In this document: positions 55,986 to 64,000 of the stretch, piece by piece
How the letters are laid out: each line of letters opens with the position of its first letter
Position numbering within the stretch: the first letter of the stretch is position 1
Source of the DNA: Brevundimonas sp. MF30-B
Lineage (GTDB): Bacteria; Pseudomonadota; Alphaproteobacteria; Caulobacterales; Caulobacteraceae
DNA: 64,000 bases
Assembly: GCF_004683885.1 (NCBI RefSeq)
Contig: NZ_CP038440.1
Span: 2,204,001 to 2,268,000 of the forward strand
Direction of reading: 5' to 3'
Position numbers and translations under genes: made by a program
The notes under the pieces: generated by a model
The model's input: only the letters and a program-made list of their open reading frames with translations
Databases searched by the model: none
Told to the model about the DNA's origin: nothing

Positions 55986-58265
55986 TTATTCCGCCGCGGG
56001 CGCCCGCGAGCCGATCGTGCGGTCCAGGAAGTCCAGATACGTCCCCCATTGGTGCAGCTGACGGTCGTTGCCGCGGATGCCGTGGCGCTGGCCGGGATAC
56101 AGCATGGTCTCGAACGGGATGCTGCGCTCCTGCAGGGCGTTCAGCACGCGCGTCGTGTTCTCGAAGATGACGTTGTCGTCCGCCATGCCGTGCATCAGCA
56201 GCAGCCGGCCGGTCAGATTGTCCAGCCGGGTGTTCACGTCCGAGGCCGCATATCCGTCCACATTGCGCTCGGGCGTCGACATGTAGCGCTCGGTGTAGCC
56301 GGTGTCGTACAGGCCCCATTCGGTCGGCGGCGCGCCGGCGATGGCCGAGGCCAGGCCCATCTTGGGCTCGGTCAGCGCCATCAGGCTCATGAAGCCGCCG
56401 TAGGACCAGCCCATCATGGCGATGCGGTTGGCGTCCACATACGGCAGGCTGCGCAGATAGTTGGCGCCGACGACCTGATCCTCGATCTCGGGCTGGCCCA
56501 TCTTCAAGTACAGCGCCTGTTTGAAGGCGGCCGAGCGATCGCCCTCGCCCCGGTTGTCCAGGCGGAAGACGATGTAGCCGGCCTCGGTGAGCAGCTGCGT
56601 CGAGGCCGGCTGCCAGGCCCGTCGGACGCCGCCGCCCGACGGGCCGCCGTAGACCTGCATCACCACCGGATAGGTCTTCGACGGATCGAAGTCGGGCGGC
56701 GTCACCATCTGCCAGACCAGGGTCTCGCCATGGCTTTGCAGCGTGCCGTATTCCGGCGTCCGCTTGCGGCTGGCGTAGGGCCAGAAGGGGTGGCCGGCTT
56801 CCAGCCGGTTCTCCTCGATCCAGCGCACGCGCGTCCCGTCCATCGAATACAGCGCCGACTGCGGCGGGGTCTCCAGGTCGGAATAGTTGCCGACATAGGC
56901 CGTGCCCGTGCCGTTGACCGAGGCGCTCCACCAGCCGCCCTGCGGCGTCACGGCCGTGGCGTCGCCCGTGCGGCGCAGGCTGGCGCGGAACAACTGCTGC
57001 TCGATCGGATATTCCCGCCCGTCGCGCATCGAGGCCGTGAAGAAGACCTCGCCGGTGTCCTGATTGACGCCATTCAACGACTTGACCGCATAGTCGCCGC
57101 GCGTGATCGGCCGCAGACGACGACCCTCGCGGTTGTACAGGTACAGGTGCCGCCAGCCGCTCTCTTCCGAAGACCAGATGAAGTTGCCGTCGCGGAGCGC
57201 ACGGAAGTCGTGGGTGACGTTGACCCAGGCGCGCGAGGTCTGGCTGGCGATAACGCGGCTGCGGCCCGTGGCGGGATCGACGGCCAGCAGGTCCAGGCGC
57301 TTCTGGTCGCGGCTCAGACGCTGGACGTAGGCGGTCTGGCCGTCTGCGGCCCAGTTGACGCGGCCCAGATAGATGTCGGTGTTGTCGCCCAGGTCGACCT
57401 TCACACGGTCGCCGCTCTGGATGTCGCGGATATAGAGCTCGACCACCGCATTGGGGCGGCCGGCGCGGGGATAGCGCTGCTCGATCACGCTGGCGCCGCC
57501 GCCGGTGATGTCCAGCCGCGGGATGACGTCGACCGGGCTCTCGTCGGTGCGCTGGATGGCGATGTAGCGCTCGTTCGGGCTCCACCAATAGCCGGTGTCG
57601 CGGTCCAGTTCTTCCTGGGCGATGAACTCGGCGGTGGCCCAGGTGATCAGATCCTTGCCGTCGTCGGTGATCGCCGTCTCCTGGCCCGTGGCCAGGTCGA
57701 TGACGAACAGGTTCTGATCGCGCACGAAGCTGACGTAGCTGCCCTTGGGGCTGACCTTGGCGTCGATCTCGTCGGCGGCGGTCTCGGTCAGGCGGCGCAC
57801 CGCCCCGCCCTGGCGATCGGCCAGGAAGATGTCGCCTTCCAGCGGCGCCAGAATGTAGCGACCCTGCTCGTCCCACGAGTACTCGACGACGCCGCGCTGG
57901 CTGATGCGCATCCGCTCACGTCGGGCGATCTCAGCTTCCGACAGTTGGCCGGCCTCCGGCACCAGGGCGCGGGCGTCGATCAGCTTGAACGGCTCGCCGC
58001 CCGACACAGGCGCGGCCCACAGGTCCAGCACGTCCACATCGTCTTCGCGTGAGCGCAGGAAGGCGACCAGCTCGCCGTCTGGCGACAGGCTGACGCCCCG
58101 CGCCACCGGGCCCGCCAGGGACGGATTCGCAAACACCCGCTCGGGCGTCAGGATCGCGGAGGCCGCAGCCGTGGCCGGTGTCGGCTGGGCGGGCTGGCGA
58201 GCCGTCTGGGCTTGAACGGCCGTCGCGGCCAGGAACAGGGTGGAGGCGAGAAGAAGTGTGCGCAT
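55986..58265 (-). CDS. S9-family dipeptidyl-peptidase IV (exported)
   Basis: A 759-residue protein with a signal peptide (ending AVQAQ), an N-terminal beta-propeller and a C-terminal alpha/beta-hydrolase domain. The DPP4-specific double Glu is present in FIAQEELDRDTGYWWSPNE, where it binds the peptide N-terminus. The catalytic Ser lies in GWSYGGFMSL, Asp in GMADDNVIFENT and His in GQRHGIRG. It releases X-Pro dipeptides in the periplasm. It is first in the peptidase-amidase-permease-SemiSWEET-glucosidase run. Confidence 0.95.
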   Translation of the reverse strand: MRTLLLASTLFLAATAVQAQTARQPAQPTPATAAASAILTPERVFANPSLAGPVARGVSLSPDGELVAFLRSREDDVDVLDLWAAPVSGGEPFKLIDARALVPEAGQLSEAEIARRERMRISQRGVVEYSWDEQGRYILAPLEGDIFLADRQGGAVRRLTETAADEIDAKVSPKGSYVSFVRDQNLFVIDLATGQETAITDDGKDLITWATAEFIAQEELDRDTGYWWSPNERYIAIQRTDESPVDVIPRLDITGGGASVIEQRYPRAGRPNAVVELYIRDIQSGDRVKVDLGDNTDIYLGRVNWAADGQTAYVQRLSRDQKRLDLLAVDPATGRSRVIASQTSRAWVNVTHDFRALRDGNFIWSSEESGWRHLYLYNREGRRLRPITRGDYAVKSLNGVNQDTGEVFFTASMRDGREYPIEQQLFRASLRRTGDATAVTPQGGWWSASVNGTGTAYVGNYSDLETPPQSALYSMDGTRVRWIEENRLEAGHPFWPYASRKRTPEYGTLQSHGETLVWQMVTPPDFDPSKTYPVVMQVYGGPSGGGVRRAWQPASTQLLTEAGYIVFRLDNRGEGDRSAAFKQALYLKMGQPEIEDQVVGANYLRSLPYVDANRIAMMGWSYGGFMSLMALTEPKMGLASAIAGAPPTEWGLYDTGYTERYMSTPERNVDGYAASDVNTRLDNLTGRLLLMHGMADDNVIFENTTRVLNALQERSIPFETMLYPGQRHGIRGNDRQLHQWGTYLDFLDRTIGSRAPAAE

Positions 58266-58379
58266 GGGGCGGGACGCTATCGCCTCATTTTCGCCCCGTC
58301 ACGCGCAAAACCGACCCCTGTGGTCGCAGCGCACGCAGCGAACCTTTCGCAATCGGCCGCGACCGCATAGTTAGGCGCC

Positions 58380-59201
58380 ATGACCGACGCCTCCCCCGCC
58401 CCGGCGCCCGCTGCGGCCAAACCCAATCCGTTCCACTCGCTGAAGGTTCTGTGGGTGCGCCACTGGACCGACCAGCTGTTCAGCTTCGCCGTCGAGCGGC
58501 CCGAGGACTTCCGCTTCCGCTCGGGCGAGTTCGTCATGATCGGACTTCCGGGCGAAGACGGCGCAAAGCCCGTGCTGCGCGCCTACTCCATCGCCAGTCC
58601 CGGCTGGGCCGAGGAGCTGGAGTTCTTCTCCATCAAGGTGCCCGACGGTCCCCTCACCTCGCGCCTGCAGACGATCCAGCCCGGCGACGCGGTGCTGATG
58701 GGCAAGAAGCCGACCGGCACCCTGGTGCTGGACGCCCTGACCGGCGGCGAGCGGCTGTGGCTGATCGGCACGGGCACGGGCCTTGCGCCCTGGCTGTCGG
58801 TCGCGCGCGATCCAGACACCTATCAGCGGTTCGGACAGGTGATCGTGTGCCACACGGTGCGCAACGTCGCCGACCTGGCCTATCGCGACTTCTTCAGCCG
58901 CGAGATCCACGACGATCCGCTGATCGGCGACGAGGCCAAGGCCCAGCTGACCTACTATCCCACCGTCACGCGCGAGAAGTTCGAAACGCCGGGACGGATC
59001 ACCGACCGCATCAAGTCCGGCGACCTTTTCGCCGATCTGGGCCTGCCCATCGGCTTTTCGCCCAACTCGGACCGCGTGATGCTGTGCGGCTCCATGGCCA
59101 TGATCAAGGAGACGGGCGAACTGCTCGAAACCTATGGCATGAAGGAAGGCTCGAACGCCGAGCCGGGCGACTATGTGCTGGAGCGCGCCTTTGTCGGATG
59201 A
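58380..59201 (+). CDS. fpr: ferredoxin-NADP reductase
   Basis: A 273-residue flavoprotein of the bacterial FPR type. FAD-binding RAYSIASPGW, the NADP-binding GTGTGLAPWLSVARD, the VCHTVRNVADLAY motif and the C-terminal ERAFVG tail over the flavin are present. It moves electrons between NADPH and ferredoxin or flavodoxin, supporting oxidative-stress defence and radical-SAM enzymes. The next gene starts inside its 3' end. Confidence 0.94.
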   Translation: MTDASPAPAPAAAKPNPFHSLKVLWVRHWTDQLFSFAVERPEDFRFRSGEFVMIGLPGEDGAKPVLRAYSIASPGWAEELEFFSIKVPDGPLTSRLQTIQPGDAVLMGKKPTGTLVLDALTGGERLWLIGTGTGLAPWLSVARDPDTYQRFGQVIVCHTVRNVADLAYRDFFSREIHDDPLIGDEAKAQLTYYPTVTREKFETPGRITDRIKSGDLFADLGLPIGFSPNSDRVMLCGSMAMIKETGELLETYGMKEGSNAEPGDYVLERAFVG

Positions 59202-59517
59202 GCTGAAGATCGACCCGCGCACCGCGCCCGAGGCCTGCCGGAGCATGGCGGATGTCCGCCACGGCGTGGACGCACTGGACCGCGCCCTGGTGATCCTGCT
59301 GGCCGAGCGTCAGCGCTACATGGACGCCGCGGCGCGCATCAAACCCAGCCGCGACGTGGTGCACGACCAGGCTCGCATCGACGATGTGGTGGCTAAGGTC
59401 CTGGCCTCGGCCGGGCCCGCCGGCCTGTCGCCCGACATCGCCGAGCCGGTCTGGCGCACCCTGATCGACCGCTGCATCGCCCACGAACTGGCGACTTGGG
59501 ACCGCACCCGGGTCTGA
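59191..59517 (+). CDS. chorismate mutase (AroQ type)
   Basis: A 108-residue single-domain AroQ helical protein. The pattern [33 protein letters not shown] carries the conserved Arg and Lys, and ends in RIDDVVAKV and the C-terminal [12 protein letters not shown] helix. It converts chorismate to prephenate. I chose TTG at 59191, inside the fpr gene, because GGAG lies seven bases upstream. The ATG at 59245 is too close to a purine run and would cut the first helix. It is coupled to fpr by an 11-bp overlap. Confidence 0.85.
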   Translation: MSDELKIDPRTAPEACRSMADVRHGVDALDRALVILLAERQRYMDAAARIKPSRDVVHDQARIDDVVAKVLASAGPAGLSPDIAEPVWRTLIDRCIAHELATWDRTRV

Positions 59518-59567
59518 GCACGCCGCCCCGCCCAATCTTTGCGCTCAGTTGGCGTCTGAAACGAACT

Positions 59568-59593
59568 CGGCCCCCGGATTTCTCCGGGGGCCG
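59568..59593. terminator. hairpin between the chorismate mutase gene and tuf
   Basis: CGGCCCCCGGA and TCCGGGGGCCG form a perfect 11-bp stem around TTTC, between two convergent gene ends. On the plus strand it is followed by TTGTCGTT. It probably ends both transcripts. Confidence 0.75.
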
Positions 59594-59620
59594 TTGTCGT
59601 TCTGGTCTGACCTGGGGTGT

Positions 59621-60811
<1,191 letters not shown>

Positions 60812-60863
60812 CTTCTAGCTCCTAAGTCCCCGAACCGGGGGCTCCTGTGGTTGGGGGATGAGG

Positions 60864-60891
60864 CCGGGCGGTTTGCGCGCAAACCGCCCGG
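60864..60891 (-). other. 28-nt perfect palindrome between fusA and tuf
   Basis: CCGGGCGGTTTGCG is followed directly by its own reverse complement. As RNA it would form a long hairpin 29 nt after the fusA stop. It may be a processing or stabilising element that separates fusA and tuf expression levels, or an intrinsic attenuator; on the minus strand it is followed by CCTCATCC, so a U-tract terminator is unlikely. Confidence 0.5.
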
Positions 60892-60920
60892 GTTTCAAGT
60901 GGGCCGGTCGAAACCGGGGG

Positions 60921-62999
60921 TTAGGCGTACTTCTTGATCACTTCGTCGGCGACGTGCTGCGGCACCGGCTCATAGTGGTCGTACTGCATGGTGAACTGGG
61001 CGCGGCCCTGCGACATGCCGCGCAGCGTGTTCACATAGCCGAACATGTTGGCCAGCGGCACGAAGGCGTTCACGACGGTGGCGTTGCCGCGCATGTCCTG
61101 ACCCTGGATCATGCCGCGACGGCCGTTCAGGTCGCCGATGACCGAACCCAGATACTCTTCCGGGGTCACGACCTCGACGGCCATGATGGGTTCGAGCAGC
61201 TTGGGCCCGCCCTTCTCACGCAGTTCCTTGAAGGCGGCGCGCGAAGCGATTTCGAACGCCAGAACCGAGGAGTCGACGTCGTGGAAGGCGCCGTCCACCA
61301 GGGTGGCCTTGACGTCGATGACCGGGAAGCCGGCCAGCAGGCCGTTGTCCTTGGCCGACTTCAGGCCCTTCTCGACGCCCGGGATGTATTCCTTGGGCAC
61401 CGCGCCGCCGACGATGGCGGATTCGAAGACGAAGTCCGTGCCGGGCTCGCCCGGCTCGAACACCAGCTTGACGCGGGCGAACTGGCCCGTACCGCCGGTC
61501 TGCTTCTTGTGGGTGTAGTCGATCTCGGCGCGGCGGCTGATCGATTCACGATAGGCGACCTGCGGCGCGCCGATCGTGGCTTCGACCTTGTAGGTGCGCT
61601 TCAGGATGTCGATCTTGATGTCCAGGTGCAGCTCGCCCATGCCCTTCAGGATCGTCTGGCCCGACTCGTGGTCGGTGGAGACTGTAAAGGACGGGTCTTC
61701 CGAAGCCAGCTTGGCCAGGGCGACGCCCAGCTTCTCCTGGTCGGCCTTGGTCTTGGGCTCCACCGCGATCTCGATGACCGGGGCCGGGAACTCCATGCGC
61801 TCCAGGATGACCGGCGACTTGACCGGGTCGCACAGGGTGTCGCCGGTGCGGGTGTCCTTCAGGCCGGCCAGGGCGACGATGTCGCCGGCGTAGGCTTCCT
61901 TGATGTCCTCGCGGTTGTTCGAGTGCATCAGCAGCATGCGGCCGACGCGCTCCTTCTTGTCGCGCGTCGAGTTCAGCAGCGACATGCCGGTTTCCATCTT
62001 GCCCGAATACAGGCGGCAGAAGGTCAGCGAGCCGACAAAGGGGTCGTCCATGATCTTGAACGCCAGCACCGACAGGGGTTCGTCGTCCGAAGCGTGGCGC
62101 ACGACTTCTTCTTCGGTCTTGTAGTCGATGCCCGGGGTCGGCGGGATGTCGACCGGCGACGGCAGGTAGTCGACGACGGCGTCCAACAGCGTCTGCACGC
62201 CTTTGTTCTTGAAAGCCGAGCCGCAGAGGATCGGATAGAAGGCGCCCGTCAGAACGGCCTTCCGGATGCACTTCTTGATGGTCTCTTCCGAAGGCTCGTT
62301 GCCCTCGAGATAGGCTTCCATCGCCTCGTCATCCAGCTCGACGGCGTTGTCGATCAGGTACTGGCGAGCCTCGTTGGCCTTGTCGACCAGGTCGGCAGGG
62401 ATTTCTTCGTCGCGGAAGTTGGCGCCCAAGGCGTCGTTGTCCCAGACCACGGCCTTCATTCGGACCAGATCGACCAGGCCCGACAGGTTGGATTCAGAAC
62501 CAATCGGGAACTGGATCGGCACGGCCTTGGCGCCCAGACGGTCGCGGATCGATTCGACCGACTTGTCGAAATCGGCGCCGATCTTGTCCATCTTGTTGAC
62601 GAAGACGATGCGCGGCACGCGGTACTTGTCGGCCTGACGCCAGACGGTCTCGGTCTGCGGCTCGACGCCGGCGTTGCCGTCCAGCACGGTCACGGCGCCG
62701 TCCAGCACGCGCAAGCTGCGCTCGACTTCAATGGTGAAGTCCACGTGGCCGGGGGTGTCGATGATGTTGAGGCGCTTCTCTTTCCAGAAGGCGGTCGTCG
62801 CGGCCGACGTGATGGTGATGCCGCGCTCTTGTTCCTGGTCCATCCAGTCCATGGTGGCGGCGCCGTCGTGGACTTCGCCGATCTTGTGGGACTTGCCGGT
62901 GTAATACAGGATCCGCTCGGTCGTGGTGGTCTTGCCCGCGTCGATGTGGGCCATGATCCCGAAGTTGCGGTAGTCTTCGATCTTGTGCGTACGGGGCAT
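60921..62999 (-). CDS. fusA: elongation factor G
   Basis: A 692-residue translocase GTPase. The motifs are [26 protein letters not shown] and NKMDKIGAD in the G domain, then domains II-V ending DEVIKKYA. Length is normal, with no sign of truncation. It is third in the str operon; a stem-loop lies in the 139-bp gap from rpsG. Confidence 0.98.
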   Translation of the reverse strand: MPRTHKIEDYRNFGIMAHIDAGKTTTTERILYYTGKSHKIGEVHDGAATMDWMDQEQERGITITSAATTAFWKEKRLNIIDTPGHVDFTIEVERSLRVLDGAVTVLDGNAGVEPQTETVWRQADKYRVPRIVFVNKMDKIGADFDKSVESIRDRLGAKAVPIQFPIGSESNLSGLVDLVRMKAVVWDNDALGANFRDEEIPADLVDKANEARQYLIDNAVELDDEAMEAYLEGNEPSEETIKKCIRKAVLTGAFYPILCGSAFKNKGVQTLLDAVVDYLPSPVDIPPTPGIDYKTEEEVVRHASDDEPLSVLAFKIMDDPFVGSLTFCRLYSGKMETGMSLLNSTRDKKERVGRMLLMHSNNREDIKEAYAGDIVALAGLKDTRTGDTLCDPVKSPVILERMEFPAPVIEIAVEPKTKADQEKLGVALAKLASEDPSFTVSTDHESGQTILKGMGELHLDIKIDILKRTYKVEATIGAPQVAYRESISRRAEIDYTHKKQTGGTGQFARVKLVFEPGEPGTDFVFESAIVGGAVPKEYIPGVEKGLKSAKDNGLLAGFPVIDVKATLVDGAFHDVDSSVLAFEIASRAAFKELREKGGPKLLEPIMAVEVVTPEEYLGSVIGDLNGRRGMIQGQDMRGNATVVNAFVPLANMFGYVNTLRGMSQGRAQFTMQYDHYEPVPQHVADEVIKKYA

Positions 63000-63061
63000 A
63001 GGAGCGTGCCTTGGGTCGGTCGCGGACGCGACGGGCGCCCAGCAGGAATGTTCGGATAAGA

Positions 63062-63096
63062 CGGCGCGGGCGATTTAGCTCAAACCGCCCGCGCCG
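63062..63096 (-). other. stem-loop between rpsG and fusA
   Basis: CGGCGCGGGCG and CGCCCGCGCCG pair perfectly over 11 bp around a 13-nt loop, in the rpsG-fusA gap. The loop-side sequence AAACCGCCCG recurs in the fusA-tuf palindrome. Possible mRNA processing or attenuation element. Confidence 0.5.
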
Positions 63097-63138
63097 GATA
63101 GTCTTAGATAGTCACGGCAGTTGGCCGTTTTAAGACGC

Positions 63139-63612
63139 TTACCAGCGGTAGTGGCTGAAGGCGCGGTTGGCTTCGGCCATCTTGTGGGTGTCTTCGCGCT
63201 TCTTGACCGCGGTGCCGCGGTTGTTCGAGGCGTCCAGCAGTTCGGCGGCCAGCTTTTCCGTCATTGTGTTCTCGCCGCGCTTGCGGGCGGCGTTGACCAG
63301 CCAGCGGATGGCCAGGGCACGACGGCGGTCCGGACGGACTTCGACCGGCACCTGATAGGTGGCGCCGCCGACGCGACGCGACCGGACTTCGACGGACGGG
63401 GCGACGTTGTCCAGGGCGGCGTGGAAGGTCGCGACCGGCTCCTGGTCCTTCTTCTTGTCAGCCAGGATGTCAAAGGCGCCGTAGACGATGTTTTCGGCGA
63501 CGGCCTTCTTACCTTCGTACATCACGTAGTTCATGAACTTGGTGACGATCAGATCACCGAACTTGGGATCCGGCAGAACTTCACGCTTCTGGGCGCGGTG
63601 ACGACGCGACAT
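63139..63612 (-). CDS. rpsG: 30S ribosomal protein S7
   Basis: 157 residues. It starts [20 protein letters not shown], with [18 protein letters not shown] and the end [14 protein letters not shown] as in the family. It nucleates 30S head assembly and binds its own operon mRNA in other bacteria. It is second in the str operon, 81 bp after rpsL. Confidence 0.98.
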   Translation of the reverse strand: MSRRHRAQKREVLPDPKFGDLIVTKFMNYVMYEGKKAVAENIVYGAFDILADKKKDQEPVATFHAALDNVAPSVEVRSRRVGGATYQVPVEVRPDRRRALAIRWLVNAARKRGENTMTEKLAAELLDASNNRGTAVKKREDTHKMAEANRAFSHYRW

Positions 63613-63663
63613 GGGGTATTCCTTGCAGTGCCCGACCTGCGCCGGGAAAATCTCGAGAACGCT

Positions 63664-63683
63664 CCCGGGCGCGACGGCCCGGG
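63664..63683 (-). other. stem-loop between rpsL and rpsG
   Basis: CCCGGGC and GCCCGGG pair over 7 bp around GCGACG. It lies in the 81-bp rpsL-rpsG gap. In E. coli this spacer carries the S7 autoregulatory site, so a related function is possible but not shown. Confidence 0.4.
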
Positions 63684-63693
63684 TGCAAATGGC

Positions 63694-64000
63694 TTACTTC
63701 GGACGCTTGGCGCCGTAGTGCGAACGACGCTGCTTGCGGTCCTTGACGCCTTGCGTGTCGAGCACGCCGCGCAGGATGTGGTAGCGCACGCCGGGCAAGT
63801 CCTTCACGCGGCCGCCGCGGATCAGGACCACCGAGTGCTCCTGCAGATTGTGGCCTTCGCCGGGGATGTAGCACACGGCTTCGTAGCCGTTCTTGGCCAG
63901 GCGGACCTTGGCGACCTTACGCAGAGCCGAGTTCGGCTTCTTGGGGGTCGTGGTGTAAACGCGGGTGCAGACGCCGCGACGCTGGGGCGAACCCTCCAGA
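63694..64000 (-). CDS. rpsL: 30S ribosomal protein S12 (partial)
   Basis: Only the C-terminal 101 codons or so are present; the gene runs off the right edge. [20 protein letters not shown] and [15 protein letters not shown] are diagnostic, with the Pro-Gly-Glu-Gly loop and the Lys-rich tail ending in YGAKRPK. The downstream streptomycin-site residues appear normal. It is first in the str operon here. Confidence 0.97.
   Translation of the reverse strand, partial: LEGSPQRRGVCTRVYTTTPKKPNSALRKVAKVRLAKNGYEAVCYIPGEGHNLQEHSVVLIRGGRVKDLPGVRYHILRGVLDTQGVKDRKQRRSHYGAKRPK

Overview
The window is about 67% GC, densely coding chromosomal DNA of an alphaproteobacterium. It is most likely Caulobacterales and probably Brevundimonas-like. 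Signs of this are the aa3 cytochrome oxidase gene order (ctaC-ctaD-ctaB-small protein-ctaG-ctaE-DUF983-SURF1), a split ATP synthase with an Fo-only operon carrying duplicated b subunits, a PleC-type sensor kinase, and GANTC (CcrM-type) sites clustered in front of that kinase. The genus is an inference from protein character; no 16S rRNA gene is present. No intergenic gap exceeds 300 bases. No CRISPR array, prophage, insertion sequence or recognisable defence system was seen.

Layout. 1-6.2 kb (minus): cytochrome c oxidase operon. 6.4-9.65 kb (plus): PadR regulator, HAAS-domain (DUF1700) membrane protein and GIN-domain repeat protein, then tldD. 9.65-14.9 kb (minus): hemerythrin protein, small membrane protein, two tandem MgtC paralogues, ruvC-ruvA-ruvB, a small membrane protein and ybgC. 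15-20.2 kb: yebC, a thioesterase, a zinc alcohol dehydrogenase, and a nucleoside hydrolase/ribokinase salvage pair. 20.3-31.4 kb: exported S46 peptidase, CBS protein, PleC-like kinase, lipoprotein serpin, NYN-LOTUS protein, PutP symporter, OmpA-family lipoprotein and a TonB-like proline-rich protein. 31.5-38.6 kb: HxlR regulator, thioesterase, queC-queE-queD, a soluble hybrid kinase, COQ9 and rpsU. 38.65-40.46 kb: a glycosyltransferase between two convergent tRNA-Ser genes. 40.6-45.4 kb: msrA, an M16 peptidase and two small membrane proteins. 45.4-48.1 kb (minus): Fo ATP synthase operon. 48.3-52.1 kb (plus): ispH and ppdK. 52.1-58.3 kb (minus): a five-gene scavenging run (DPP4-type peptidase, amidase, iron-permease-family protein, SemiSWEET, GH13 alpha-glucosidase). 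58.4-59.5 kb (plus): ferredoxin-NADP reductase and chorismate mutase. 59.6-64 kb (minus): the str operon rpsL-rpsG-fusA-tuf, with rpsL cut by the window edge.

Together these describe an aerobic heterotroph with an aa3 terminal oxidase and several exported or envelope peptidases (S46, DPP4-like, M16), consistent with peptide scavenging. Most content is ordinary housekeeping and I do not claim a wholly new system. The observations most worth a second look are: three GANTC sites within 41 bp in front of the PleC-like kinase; an apparent CTG start codon for ribosomal protein S21 with a GANTC site between its ribosome binding site and start; a QueD lacking the usual catalytic cysteine although it sits in a que operon; a lipoprotein serpin with an inhibitory-type hinge; an AT-richer segment with a glycosyltransferase between two tRNA-Ser 3' ends; and the SemiSWEET/alpha-glucosidase/peptidase operon.
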